Shown here: in pieces, positions 1-8,878 of the stretch
Layout of the letters: every line of letters starts with the position of its first letter
Position numbering within the stretch: position 1 is the first letter of the stretch
DNA from: J054 sp963850255
Lineage (GTDB): Bacteria > Pseudomonadota > Gammaproteobacteria > Steroidobacterales > GCA-2729495
Reading direction: 5' to 3'
Assembly: GCA_963850255.1 (NCBI GenBank)
Contig: CAWKLL010000046.1
Coordinates: 27,395-91,394 of the forward strand
DNA: 64,000 bases
Translations under genes and position numbers: made by a program
Notes under the pieces: model-generated
What the model was told of the DNA's origin: nothing
Databases searched by the model: none
Seen by the model: the letters and a program-made list of their open reading frames with translations, nothing else

Positions 1-884
1 CTGCTGATGGCGTTGGAATCGAAATTCGGCGCGCTGGCCAATACCAGTACTTCACCGTTTTGCGGGTCGATGGCCACGACCGCGCCGCGCCGACCGGCCA
101 GGGCTTCGGCGGCGGCCAGCTGCGACGGCGTATCCAGGGTCAGGCGCAGGTCTTTGCCCGGCATGGCGGCGGTGCTGCCGAGCACTTCCATGACCCGGCC
201 ATGCGCATTGACCAGCACCTCGGCAGTACCGACGCTGCCGTGCAGCTGCTGCTCGAAACTGCGTTCGACGGAGATCTTGCCGATTTGCGAGGTGCCGGCG
301 TACTCCGTTGGATCAAGCTCGCGTAGCTCGGGCGCGCTGATGCCACCGACATAGCCGAGAACATGGGATACCGCCGGGCCGAAAGGATAATTGCGTGCCA
401 GCCGGGCGCGAATTTCGATACCGGGGAAACGCGGGCGCTGCACGGCGAAGCGCGCCACTTCTTCATCACTCAGGCGTTGACGAATAGCAATGGCGTCGAA
501 ACGCCGCCGCGAAGCGATCAGTGCCTGGTATTCCGGGATGTCCTCGGCTTCGATCAGGCCGTACTCCGCCAGGCCGGCCAGGGACGCATCGATGTCCGGC
601 GTTTGTTCAGGGGTCAATTCCAGCTGATAGCTGGGCAGGTTTTCGGCCAGGACTGCGCCGTTGCGATCGAAGATCAGTCCGCGGGTGGGCGGCGCCGGCT
701 GGACGCGAATCCGGTTGCCGGCAGACTGGGCAGAAAAATAGTCGTATTCGCTGACCTGCAGCTGCGTCAGTCGTGCAATCACCAGGCTGCTCAGGCCCAT
801 CACGATCAAGCCGGAAATAATCACCCGGCGCACGAACAGACGTTGTTCGGACCAGTGATCTTTAATGCGTAGTGCGGTGGCCAT
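1..884 (-). CDS. mrdA: Penicillin-binding protein 2 (peptidoglycan DD-transpeptidase), 3' end outside window
   Basis: Elongasome transpeptidase that cross-links peptidoglycan during rod elongation; inner-membrane anchored with a periplasmic catalytic domain. Reading the minus strand from the ATG at 884 gives about 294 residues without a break: a short cytoplasmic N-terminus, one membrane segment (about residues 19-37), then the PBP dimerisation region with RGLIFDRNG (about residues 64-72) and the start of the transpeptidase region with VVAIDPQNGEVLVLAS. The SxxK active-site motif lies beyond the window edge, so only the N-terminal part is present. The start codon is 2 nt downstream of the mreD stop, consistent with an mreBCD-mrdA operon. 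The family is clear from N-terminal motifs and position. Confidence 0.9.
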   Translation of the reverse strand, partial: MATALRIKDHWSEQRLFVRRVIISGLIVMGLSSLVIARLTQLQVSEYDYFSAQSAGNRIRVQPAPPTRGLIFDRNGAVLAENLPSYQLELTPEQTPDIDASLAGLAEYGLIEAEDIPEYQALIASRRRFDAIAIRQRLSDEEVARFAVQRPRFPGIEIRARLARNYPFGPAVSHVLGYVGGISAPELRELDPTEYAGTSQIGKISVERSFEQQLHGSVGTAEVLVNAHGRVMEVLGSTAAMPGKDLRLTLDTPSQLAAAEALAGRRGAVVAIDPQNGEVLVLASAPNFDSNAIS

Positions 885-886
885 GT

Positions 887-1387
887 TCAGGCAAAGGTCC
901 GGTCGCGGCTTTCCAGTCGTTCGCGAACGCGATCCATGAGCGCCATAAACAGCGGCCACAAGACCGCGCCGGTGAGCGCCTGGCTGAGGCGAGCGAGTCC
1001 GACCTGGGGATTGCCGGCTACGCCGTCAATCCAGAACAACACAAAAGCTTCCATGCTTAGCAACGCGAATACCGTCCCTGTCAGTTGCCAAAGAGGAAAG
1101 ATGCGGATCTGCAGGTAAAAGCGCAAGGTAAAGAAGCACACCAGGCTCATCGTCAGGGCATGCTGGCCCAGTGTGTCGCCCTGCAGCACATCGAGCAGCA
1201 GGCCCAGTAGCCAGGCGCTGCCGAGATTGACTTGGCGTGGCCACATCATGGTCCAGTAAATGATCGCCATACTGGCCAGGGGTGGCCGGAAGGGCACTAG
1301 CCAATCCGGCAGCGGCAGGCTCATCAAGGCCGCGCAGGTCAGCAGCAGCAGCCAGATTCGCCCGCGTGCCTGGGTCTGGCGGCTCAT
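887..1387 (-). CDS. mreD: Rod shape-determining protein MreD
   Basis: A 166-residue inner-membrane protein of the elongasome that links MreB/MreC to PBP2 and RodA. The sequence is almost entirely hydrophobic, with about five predicted membrane segments starting at RIWLLLLTCAALMSLPLP, and ends in a basic tail (MDRVRERLESRDRTFA). Length and hydropathy fit MreD. Its ATG overlaps the corrected mreC stop (ATGA at 1384-1387) and its stop sits 2 nt before mrdA, so the genes appear translationally coupled. Low sequence conservation is normal in this family; the call leans on the operon position between mreC and mrdA. Confidence 0.9.
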   Translation of the reverse strand: MSRQTQARGRIWLLLLTCAALMSLPLPDWLVPFRPPLASMAIIYWTMMWPRQVNLGSAWLLGLLLDVLQGDTLGQHALTMSLVCFFTLRFYLQIRIFPLWQLTGTVFALLSMEAFVLFWIDGVAGNPQVGLARLSQALTGAVLWPLFMALMDRVRERLESRDRTFA

Positions 1388-2299
1388 GGGTCGCCAGCCT
1401 CGTCCGCGAGATCGGGATTGTCGGCCAGTACCGCATCAGCCGATGCTTCGGGCGCGGCCTCGCCCGGCCATATCAGCAGCACCTCGCGTACCCGGCTCAG
1501 GTTGGCGGCGGGCTCTGCTTCCACGGTCAGGAACGGCGTCGCCGGCTTCACTGGCGATGCTCTTGACGGTGCCAACCGGGTAGCCGGCCGGAAAACTGCC
1601 GCCGAGCCCGGAGGTGACGAGCAGGTCACCGATGCGTAAATCCGCATTGCGTGGCAGGAACGGCAGCGACAAGCGGTCAAGTCGACCGGTGCCCACCGCT
1701 ATGGTGCGTTGCCGGTTGCGCAGGACTTCCACCGGCAGCGCATGGTCCACGTCGGTAATCAGGATAGCCTCGGCAGAGAAGATCTGGTCACGCGTAACCT
1801 GTCCCAGCACACCATCGGCGTCGATGATGGCCTGGCCAACAAAAACGTCATCGCGGCCGCCTTTGTTCACTACGATGCGATGCCGAAACGGGTTCATATC
1901 GACAGACATGATTTCGCCGATGAGTACGCGGTCACTGATATTGGCGGTGGATTTCATCAGCCCGCGCAGTCGCGCATTTTCGGCTTCCAGCGAGGCCATA
2001 CGCTGCAAACGCGCGCTTTGCTCCAGCAATTGCTTTTGCATTCCCTGGTTCTCGTCGCTCAGCTGGCCGCGGGTGGCGAGACTATCGGCGACCCAGCGGC
2101 CGGCAGCAGCGGGTGAATCCACCAGTACATGGATTGGGAAGACCATCGCCGCCATCACCCGCCGAACGTCCTGCAGCAATTCGCCGCGACTGTCGGCGAC
2201 CATCAGCGCGATGGAAAAAACGCCCATGATGACCAGCCGCAGCCCAGGGCTGGTGCTGCGAAATCCACGCTGCTCGTTGTCAGCCGTGCCGAGGGCCAT
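1384..2299 (-). CDS. mreC: Cell shape-determining protein MreC (one frameshift near 1540)
   Basis: Periplasmic scaffold of the elongasome, anchored by one N-terminal membrane helix (LRLVIMGVFSIALMVAD, about residues 20-36), followed by a coiled coil (about 70-115, rich in Gln/Leu/Glu) and the beta-rich MreC domain (RVLIGEIMSVDMNPFRHRIVVNKG). The frame breaks near 1535-1545: upstream it reads SFPAGYPVGTVKSIASE, and the expected C-terminus PFLTVEAEPAANLSRVREVLL continues in another frame to a stop at 1384. Restoring one base gives a protein of about 305 residues whose stop overlaps the mreD start. Because mreC is essential in most rods and both halves are well conserved, I read the break as a sequence error rather than inactivation. 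Confidence 0.88.
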
Positions 2300-2414
2300 G
2301 CTTCAAGAATTCCGACCTGTTTCGCGACCAAAATGCCGGCGGGCCCGTATCCCGCTGGCAGTGGTCAGCTTAGAGAGTAACCGCAGGGCCGGGTCCGGCG
2401 CGAGCGGTTCGGCG

Positions 2415-3458
2415 TCAGTCGAGGCCGAACATGGACGGGCCGTGCTCGTCCATCAATTCGATCACGCGGCCGCCGCCGCGGGCCACGCAGGTTAGCGGAT
2501 CCTCTGCGACTACCACGGGCAAGCCCGTCTCTTCCATCAGCAGCTTGTCGAGGTCGCGCAGCAGAGCGCCGCCGCCGGTCAATACGATGCCGCGTTCGGC
2601 CACGTCTGCGCCGAGTTCCGGTGGCGTCTGTTCCAGTGCGCCTTTGACAGCACCGACGATGCCTTGCAGCGGTTCCTGCAGGGCTTCGAGAATTTCGTTG
2701 CTATTCAGGCTGAAGCTGCGCGGTACACCTTCGGAAAGGTTGCGGCCCTTCACGGAGATTTCTCTGACCTCGTCGCCGGGATAGGCCGAGCCAATCTCGT
2801 GTTTGATTCGCTCCGCCGTGGCGTCGCCGATCAGAATGCCGTAGTTGCGGCGCACATAGTTAATGATCGCTTCATCGAAGCGGTCGCCGCCAACGCGCAC
2901 CGAGGCAGCATAAACAATGCCGTTCAGGGAGATGACTGCGACTTCGGAGGTGCCGCCGCCGATATCCAGCACCATGGAGCCGCGCGCCTCATGCACGGGC
3001 ATGCCGGCGCCAATAGCTGCGGCCATGGGCTCTTCTATAAGGAATACCTTGCGCGCGCCGGCGCCTTCGGCAGATTCGCGAATTGCGCGTCTTTCCACCT
3101 GGGTAGAGCCATAGGGCACGCAGATCAGCACCCGCGGGCTGGGGCGAAAATAACGGCCCGGGTGCGCCTTGCGAATAAAATGCTGAAGCATTTTCTCGGT
3201 TACAGTGAAATCGGCGATCACGCCGTCTTTGAGCGGCCGGATGGCGGTGATGTTGCCAGGCGTGCGACCCAGCATGCTTTTCGCGTCGGCACCAACGGCC
3301 TCCACGGTTTTCCCGCCACGCCCGGGTTCCTCGCGAATCGCCACCACAGACGGTTCATCGAGCACGATACCCTGACCGCGCAGATATATAAGCGTGTTGG
3401 CAGTCCCCAAGTCGATCGAGAGATCGTTGGAGAAATAGCCCAGTATCCTTTTGAGCAT
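2415..3458 (-). CDS. mreB: Rod shape-determining actin homologue MreB
   Basis: Bacterial actin of 347 residues that polymerises on the inner face of the membrane and positions the peptidoglycan elongation machinery. The actin-fold signatures are present: phosphate-1 loop DLGTANTLIY (about residues 17-26), IEEPMAAAIGAG, phosphate-2 loop DIGGGTSEVAV and the adenosine motif GIVLTGGGALL. The ATG at 3458 has an AGGGA ribosome site a few bases upstream. A 115-nt gap separates it from mreC, so mreB may also be read from its own promoter. It is divergent from gatC across about 110 nt, an arrangement shared with Pseudomonas-like gammaproteobacteria. Confidence 0.98.
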   Translation of the reverse strand: MLKRILGYFSNDLSIDLGTANTLIYLRGQGIVLDEPSVVAIREEPGRGGKTVEAVGADAKSMLGRTPGNITAIRPLKDGVIADFTVTEKMLQHFIRKAHPGRYFRPSPRVLICVPYGSTQVERRAIRESAEGAGARKVFLIEEPMAAAIGAGMPVHEARGSMVLDIGGGTSEVAVISLNGIVYAASVRVGGDRFDEAIINYVRRNYGILIGDATAERIKHEIGSAYPGDEVREISVKGRNLSEGVPRSFSLNSNEILEALQEPLQGIVGAVKGALEQTPPELGADVAERGIVLTGGGALLRDLDKLLMEETGLPVVVAEDPLTCVARGGGRVIELMDEHGPSMFGLD

Positions 3459-3571
3459 TGTTCCCTGATCCGCGCGCTAGAACCCGTACACGCGGCGGCT
3501 ACTCTAGCAATGGGGGGGAATTTGCACAACTGCAGGTGTATGCTTACGCGCCTTTCGCAGTAGCTTCGAAA

Positions 3572-3871
3572 GTGCATGTGCCCGTGGCTTTAAATCCTGA
3601 AGATCTAGAATCCATCGCCAGGCTCGCCAGACTCGAATTGGGTGCTGACGAGCTGGACGACTATGTGGCCAAATTGAGCAGTATTCTCGAGCTGGTTGCC
3701 CAACTCGAAAGCGTTGATACCAGTCAGGTGGAGCCCATGGCCCACCCGCTGAACATGGTTCAGCGCCTGCGCCCGGACGAAGTCACCGAAACCGATCATC
3801 GCGAGCATTATCAGCAGAATGCCGCCGACGTGAGCCATGGTCTGTACCGTGTGCCACGCGTGATCGAATAG
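3572..3871 (+). CDS. gatC: Asp-tRNA(Asn)/Glu-tRNA(Gln) amidotransferase subunit C
   Basis: Small subunit (about 99 residues) of GatCAB, which converts mischarged Glu-tRNA(Gln) or Asp-tRNA(Asn) to the correct aminoacyl-tRNA; it wraps around GatA and GatB and stabilises the complex. The sequence has the family pattern: LNPEDLESIARLARLEL, then LSSILELVAQLESVDTSQVEPMAHPL. I chose the GTG at 3572; the GTG at 3578 is an equally good candidate because no strong ribosome site is visible. The frame stays open upstream to 3458, but that extension does not resemble GatC. The gene begins a gatC-gatA-gatB operon. Confidence 0.93.
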   Translation: MHVPVALNPEDLESIARLARLELGADELDDYVAKLSSILELVAQLESVDTSQVEPMAHPLNMVQRLRPDEVTETDHREHYQQNAADVSHGLYRVPRVIE

Positions 3872-3883
3872 CCGGCCAGGCCA

Positions 3884-5344
3884 TTGACCATGGGTGAACG
3901 CCAGACCATTGCTGCGCTGAGCCGCCAGCTTGCCGCGGGAGAAACCTCCAGCCGTGAACTCACGGCCGCCAGCCTGGCGCGCATCGAGGCTCTGGATGGC
4001 CAGTTGAACAGCTTTATTACCGTGTGTTCGCAGCAAGCCCTGGCTGCGGCTGACGCCGCTGATGCCCGGCGAGCAGCCGGGCAGGCCGGGCCGCTGACCG
4101 GCATTCCCTTTGCGCACAAGGATATCTTCTGTACCGCGGGTATTCGCACCACCTGCGGATCGCGCATGCTGGAAAACTTCGTTCCGCCTTACGATGCCAC
4201 CGCCGTGGCGCGCCTGGCCGAGGCCGGCATTGTGTGCGTCGGCAAGACCAACATGGACGAATTCGCCATGGGCTCGTCCAACGAGACCAGCTACTTCGGC
4301 GCCGTGCACAATCCCTGGGATCTGCAACGCTCGCCGGGTGGTTCTTCGGGCGGATCGGCGGCGGCCGTGGCGGCCGGGCTGGTGCCCGCTGCCAGTGGCA
4401 CCGATACCGGTGGTTCCATTCGTCAGCCGGCGGCGCTGGCCGGCATCACCGGGTTTAAGCCCACTTACGGTCGGGTTTCCCGTTACGGCATGATTGCCTT
4501 TGCTTCCAGTCTCGACCAGGCCGGGGTGCTGACCCAGAGCGCGGAAGATGCGGCGCTGCTGATGCAGTCCATGGCGGGTTTCGATCCGCGTGATTCCACC
4601 TGCGCCGAGCAGCCGGTGCCTGATTACCAGGCTGCCCTGCAAGCGATCTGCGCGGCAAGCGTATTGGTGTGCCGTCAGAGTTTTTCGACGACGGGCTTGA
4701 CGCCGACTGTGCCGTAGGCAGTCCGCGGGGCGCTGCAGACCTTTACCGATCTGGGCGCCGAACTGCAGGAGATTTCCCTGCCGCATCTCGGCCTGTCGGT
4801 GCCCACTTATTACATCGTCGCACCGGCCGAGGCTTCGTCGAACCTGTCGCGCTTTGACGGCATTCGCTTCGGCTATCGACACGCGGATGCGGCATCCCTG
4901 GATGAGCTGTATACGCTGACCCGCCGCGAAGGCTTTGGCGCCGAGGTGAAGCGTCGCATCATGACCGGTACTTATGTGTTGTCGGCCGGCTACTACGACG
5001 CTTATTACCTGCAGGCGCAGAAAGTTCGCCAGCTGATTGCGCAGGATTTCGACAAGGCGTTTGAGCAGGTTGACCTGATCGCCGGGCCGACTGCGCCCAC
5101 CGCGGCCTTTCGTCTCGGTGACAAGCTTGATGATCCGGTGCAGATGTACCTCAACGATATTTACACCATCGCCGTTAACCTGGCCGGCTTGCCGGGTATC
5201 TCCGTGCCTTGCGGACTGGCCGATGGCTTGCCGGTTGGTTTGCAGTTAATTGGTCCGCGTTTTGGCGATGCGCCGGTGCTGAATGCCGCGCACCAGTTCC
5301 AGCAGGCCAGTGACTGGCACCTGGCCACGCCGGAGTTTGGCTAA
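3884..5344 (+). CDS. gatA: Asp-tRNA(Asn)/Glu-tRNA(Gln) amidotransferase subunit A (two frameshifts)
   Basis: Amidase-signature subunit that hydrolyses glutamine and passes ammonia to GatB. The Lys-Ser-Ser triad is visible at K79 (FAHKD), S154 (SPGGSSGGSAA) and S178 (TDTGGSIRQPA), at the same numbers as in studied GatA proteins. The frame breaks twice: near 4650, where LRGKRIGVPSEFFDD should continue, and near 4728, after which ALQTFTDLGAELQEISLP resumes and runs to a TAA at 5342-5344. Corrected length is about 485 residues, normal for GatA. The stop overlaps the gatB start by one base. The enzyme is needed wherever GlnRS or AsnRS is missing, so the breaks are probably sequence errors. Confidence 0.9.
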
Positions 5345-6777
5345 TGGCCTGGGAGACGGTCATCGGCCTGGAAATTCACGCGCAACTGGCCACGCGCAGC
5401 AAGATTTTCTCCGGATCGCCCACCGCGTATGGCGCCGAGCCCAATACCCAGGCCAATCTCGTTGACCTGGGCTACCCCGGTGTATTGCCGGTGCTGAACG
5501 CAGACGTGGTGCGCATGGCCGCAAAATTCGGTCTCGCCGTTGATGCGAGTATCGCGCCGCGTTCGATCTTCGCGCGCAAAAACTACTTCTATCCTGACCT
5601 GCCCAAGGGTTACCAGATCAGTCAGTACGAACTGCCCATCGTGCACGACGGCAAGCTCAGCATCACCTTGGCTGATGGCAGTGAAAAAATTGTTGGCATT
5701 ACCCGTGCTCACCTGGAGGAAGATGCCGGCAAGTCGCTGCATGAAAATCTGCAGGATGCCACCGGCATCGACCTGAATCGCGCCGGTACGCCATTGCTGG
5801 AAATCGTGTCTGAGCCGGATCTGCGCTCGGCCAGTGAAGCCGTGACTTACATGCGCGCAATTCACCAGCTGGTTCGCTACCTGGAGATTTGTGACGGCAA
5901 CATGCAGGAAGGCTCATTTCGTTGTGATGCCAATGTGTCGGTTCGTCAGCTGGGCGCCGAGGTCTTGGGTACACGAGCAGAAATAAAAAACCTCAATTCT
6001 TTTCGCTTCGTGGAAAAAGCCATTGAGTTCGAGGTCGAGCGCCAGATCGAGATTATTGAGAGCGGCGGCGAAGTGCTGCAGGAGACGCGCCTGTATGACT
6101 CGGATCGCGATGAGACCCGGTCCATGCGCAGCAAGGAAGAGGCGAATGACTATCGCTACTTCCCGGATCCCGATTTGCTGCCTGTTGTGATTGATTCAGC
6201 GTTCATTGAAACGCTGCGACAGGACATGCCCGAGTTACCGGCCGCACGTCGTGCGCGCTTTATAGAGGGCTATGGCCTGCGGGCTGATGACGTCGACACG
6301 CTCATCAATAGTCGTGAACTGGCCGACTACTTTGAAGCCGTGGCTGACACCGCCGGAGATCCGCGACTGGCGGCCAACTGGGTGTTGGGTGAACTGGGTG
6401 CGGCCTTGAATCGCGACAGCCTGGAGGCACACGGCAGTCGTGTGCCGGCGCATGCACTCGGTGAGCTGTTGCTGCGCATCAAGGACGGCACGCTGTCCGG
6501 CAAGATAGCCAAAGATGTTTTCGAAGCCATGTGGCAGGGCGAAGGCGCAGCGGACGAGATCATTGAAGCCCGGGGCCTCAAGCAGATCACTGACAGCGGC
6601 GCCATCGAAGGCATCGTCGATGAGGTGCTGGCTGCCAATGCGGCCCAGGTGCAGCAATTCCGCGACGGCAATGAAAAGGTGCTGGGTTTCCTGGTCGGGC
6701 AGGTGATGAAGGCCAGCCAGGGCAAGGCGAATCCGCAGCAGGTGAATCAGATTTTGCGCGGCAAATTGAGCGCCTGA
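5344..6777 (+). CDS. gatB: Asp-tRNA(Asn)/Glu-tRNA(Gln) amidotransferase subunit B
   Basis: Kinase and tRNA-binding subunit of GatCAB, 477 residues, full length. It phosphorylates the mischarged aminoacyl group and then amidates it. Motifs include WETVIGLEIHAQL at the N-terminus, KNYFYPDLPKGYQISQYE (about residues 79-96) and RAGTPLLEIVSEPDL, followed by the C-terminal YqeY-like tail domain (about 330-477) that binds the tRNA elbow. The ATG overlaps the gatA TAA (TAATG). No frame break is seen. No clear terminator follows. Confidence 0.98.
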   Translation: MAWETVIGLEIHAQLATRSKIFSGSPTAYGAEPNTQANLVDLGYPGVLPVLNADVVRMAAKFGLAVDASIAPRSIFARKNYFYPDLPKGYQISQYELPIVHDGKLSITLADGSEKIVGITRAHLEEDAGKSLHENLQDATGIDLNRAGTPLLEIVSEPDLRSASEAVTYMRAIHQLVRYLEICDGNMQEGSFRCDANVSVRQLGAEVLGTRAEIKNLNSFRFVEKAIEFEVERQIEIIESGGEVLQETRLYDSDRDETRSMRSKEEANDYRYFPDPDLLPVVIDSAFIETLRQDMPELPAARRARFIEGYGLRADDVDTLINSRELADYFEAVADTAGDPRLAANWVLGELGAALNRDSLEAHGSRVPAHALGELLLRIKDGTLSGKIAKDVFEAMWQGEGAADEIIEARGLKQITDSGAIEGIVDEVLAANAAQVQQFRDGNEKVLGFLVGQVMKASQGKANPQQVNQILRGKLSA

Positions 6778-6968
6778 GTCTTTTCTCAACGCCCACTGCA
6801 CGCGGCACGGCAGTTTGGCGGCCTTGCCTTTCAGCCACGATGGCGCTGCGGATGCGATCCTACTGCCTGGTTTTGTGGCGTAACCGCCATGACTGGCCTC
6901 GTTCGAGGCGCTCGAAGAATCTCCCAAAATTGCTAATTGCCGGATTTTTGCAACATTTAGCCGCAAAT
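6778..6968. other. Intergenic region downstream of gatB
   Basis: About 190 nt between gatB and the palindromes ahead of the sahR-like gene. It holds no convincing open frame, no Rho-independent terminator and no recognised RNA. The region becomes AT-rich after about 6920, consistent with a promoter for the methionine operon. Confidence 0.4.
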
Positions 6969-6994
6969 TATTGCGCAATACCGCTTTTTAGCGG
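6969..6994. promoter_or_regulatory. Adjacent palindrome and hairpin ahead of the methionine operon
   Basis: TATTGCGCAATA (6969-6980) is a perfect 12-nt palindrome and is followed at once by CCGCT-TTTT-AGCGG (6981-6994), a perfect 5-bp stem with a four-base loop. No T-tract follows, so it is not a classic terminator. It lies 34-60 nt upstream of the putative SahR operator and may be a second binding site or part of the leader. Its function is unknown. Confidence 0.35.
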
Positions 6995-7027
6995 GGCGAT
7001 GCTAAATCACTAATGACTCTGGACGTT

Positions 7028-7047
7028 ATATAAAGAAATCTTTATAT
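7028..7047. promoter_or_regulatory. Probable SahR-type operator (perfect inverted repeat)
   Basis: ATATAAAG-AAAT-CTTTATAT is a perfect inverted repeat with 8-bp arms and a 4-bp spacer. It ends 7 nt before the ATG of an ArsR-methyltransferase fusion protein, a position where it would cover the -10 region or transcription start. ArsR-family dimers bind AT-rich palindromes of this size. I infer that the downstream regulator binds here and controls itself, metF and metH. No Shine-Dalgarno sequence fits between the repeat and the start codon, so the mRNA may be leaderless or nearly so. Confidence 0.65.
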
Positions 7048-7054
7048 TCCCCGG

Positions 7055-8002
7055 ATGTCTTTTGCGCACGCTTCTCTGTGTCTGAAAGCGGCCGCCGATC
7101 CCAGCCGGCTGCGGCTGCTCTGCGTGCTCGCGCGTGGCGAGGCCAGTGTCGGCGAGCTGCAGGCAGTGCTGGCGCAGAGTCAGCCAAGGGTATCCCGGCA
7201 TTTGCGCCTGCTAACGGAAGCCGGCCTGGTAGAGCGTGACCGCGAGGGGCATTGGGTCTTTTATCGCCTGGTCAGGCAGCCGACGGCCGATAACCTGCTC
7301 GCGGGTATTTGGCCCTTGATTGATGCCGACGATCCGCAACTGCTGGCGGACCGGCAATCCTTTGAACGGGTAAAGCAGGCCCGCCGTCGCGATGCCTATT
7401 CATCGGCGGCTGCACTGGTTGCCGCCAGCCAGTCGCGCCAGCGTCCCGATGCCGCGGCGCTGACCGCGGCGCTGGATGAAGTGCTCGGCGACACGCAATT
7501 TGCCGCGCTGCTCGACGTCGGCTGCGGCTCCGGCGCGCTGCTGGCCCTGTTGGCCCGGCGCAGCCAAAAGCTGGTCGGTGTCGATATCGCTCGCAGCATG
7601 CGAAACCTGGCCCGCAGTCGTGCCTCCGATCAGGGCCTGGCTAACTGCAGTATTCGTGACGGCGAACTTGGCGCGTTGCCATTTGCCGATCAGAGTTTCG
7701 ATTGTGTGGTCCTCGACGAAGTCCTGAGCGTGGTGGCTGATCCGGGCGCCGGTCTGGACGAGGCCGTTCGCGTGTTACGTCCCTTCGGTCATTTGCTGGT
7801 GCTGGATTGTGTGGCGCCTGTCGCTGTGCGCCTGGAATCGGGGGCCGGCACCAAGCTGATTGAGAACCAGCTGTCTGCCTGGATGTCAGAACGCCGCGTA
7901 CGCCTGCGCGAGCGGATCTGGTTTCCCGGCAAGACGCTGGCCTATGCCCTGTTTGCCGGTGAGCTGAATCCGGTCTGGGCGCGCACAGGAACCGGAAACT
8001 GA
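7055..8002 (+). CDS. sahR: ArsR-family regulator fused to a SAM/SAH-binding methyltransferase-like domain (SahR-like)
   Basis: A 315-residue two-domain protein. Residues 5-85 form an ArsR winged helix (AAADPSRLRLLCVLARGEAS, then QPRVSRHLRLLTEAGLVERD as recognition helix and turn). Residues 140-260 form a class I methyltransferase fold with LLDVGCGSGALLALL (glycine-rich SAM loop), VGVDIA and GHLLVLDCVAP. Proteins of this build next to metF/metH are known as SahR, repressors of methionine-cycle genes that respond to S-adenosylhomocysteine. Here metF starts 10 nt downstream and metH overlaps metF, and a perfect palindrome sits just upstream, so autoregulation of a sahR-metF-metH operon is likely. 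The symbol rests on architecture and context. Confidence 0.8.
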   Translation: MSFAHASLCLKAAADPSRLRLLCVLARGEASVGELQAVLAQSQPRVSRHLRLLTEAGLVERDREGHWVFYRLVRQPTADNLLAGIWPLIDADDPQLLADRQSFERVKQARRRDAYSSAAALVAASQSRQRPDAAALTAALDEVLGDTQFAALLDVGCGSGALLALLARRSQKLVGVDIARSMRNLARSRASDQGLANCSIRDGELGALPFADQSFDCVVLDEVLSVVADPGAGLDEAVRVLRPFGHLLVLDCVAPVAVRLESGAGTKLIENQLSAWMSERRVRLRERIWFPGKTLAYALFAGELNPVWARTGTGN

Positions 8003-8011
8003 GTTAGCACT

Positions 8012-8878
8012 ATGTCCCAGTCTGTCCCGCAAGTTTCTTTCGAGTTTTTTCCGCCGGGTTCTCCAGCCATGGAGAAAACCCTGTGGCAATCGGTAGAGCG
8101 GTTGGCTCCGTTGGCGCCGCGTTTCGTGTCGGTTACGTACGGCGCCGACGGATCCACCCGCGACCGAACGCACAACATCGTCAGTCGCATCGCGCGTGAT
8201 ACGCCGCTGCGGGGCGCGCCGCACCTGACCTGCGTGGGCGCCAGTCGCGCTGATGTACAGGAAGTGGCCCGTGAGTACTGGCAGGAGGGCGTTCGGCATA
8301 TCGTCGCGCTGCGTGGCGACCCGCCCAAGGGAAGCGAGACCTATACGCCGCATCCGGATGGTTATGAATACGCCGTCGACCTGGTGCGCGGTCTGCGTGA
8401 GGTGGCTGATTTCGAGATTTCCGTGGCTGCTTATCCGGAATCTCATCCTGAAGCACCCAGCGCAGACTTCGATCTGGATAATCTCAAACGCAAAGTCGAT
8501 GCCGGCGCGACGCGCGCTATAACACAGTTGTTTTTTGACGCCGACCTGTACCTGCGTTTTCGCGATCGTTGTGTGAAAGCGGGCATCGAGGTGCCGATTG
8601 TGCCGGGCATTCTGCCGATCAATAAGTTTGCCCAGGTGGAACGTTTCGCCGGGCTTTGCGGGGCGAGCCTGCCCGACTGGTTGCGGGAACGCTTTGACGG
8701 CCTCGATAGTGATGACGAGACGCGTCGCCTGATCGCTGCCAATACGGCCATCGAACTGGTCACGCGACTGCAGCGCCATGGGGTCGAGGACTTTCACTTC
8801 TATACGCTGAATCGGGCCGAGCAAACCTATGCCATTTGCTACGCGCTCGGTCTGCGTCCTCAGGGCGTCGCCGCATGA
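8012..8878 (+). CDS. metF: 5,10-methylenetetrahydrofolate reductase
   Basis: FAD enzyme of 288 residues that reduces 5,10-methylene-THF to 5-methyl-THF, the methyl donor for MetH encoded directly downstream. The MetF barrel is recognisable from SFEFFPPGS near the N-terminus (conserved Glu), FVSVTYGADGSTRDRT (about residues 31-46), HIVALRGDPPKG, and ITQLFFDADLY (about 167-177). Length is normal. Its TGA overlaps the metH ATG (ATGA at 8875-8878), indicating translational coupling of the two enzymes that act in sequence. Confidence 0.97.
   Translation: MSQSVPQVSFEFFPPGSPAMEKTLWQSVERLAPLAPRFVSVTYGADGSTRDRTHNIVSRIARDTPLRGAPHLTCVGASRADVQEVAREYWQEGVRHIVALRGDPPKGSETYTPHPDGYEYAVDLVRGLREVADFEISVAAYPESHPEAPSADFDLDNLKRKVDAGATRAITQLFFDADLYLRFRDRCVKAGIEVPIVPGILPINKFAQVERFAGLCGASLPDWLRERFDGLDSDDETRRLIAANTAIELVTRLQRHGVEDFHFYTLNRAEQTYAICYALGLRPQGVAA

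Noticed and set aside
3605..4882. Long minus-strand open frame (425 codons) opposite gatC/gatA
   Set aside because: Composition is Gly/Arg/His-rich with no domain pattern; it is the complement of the gatC/gatA coding frames, which carry the amidase triad.
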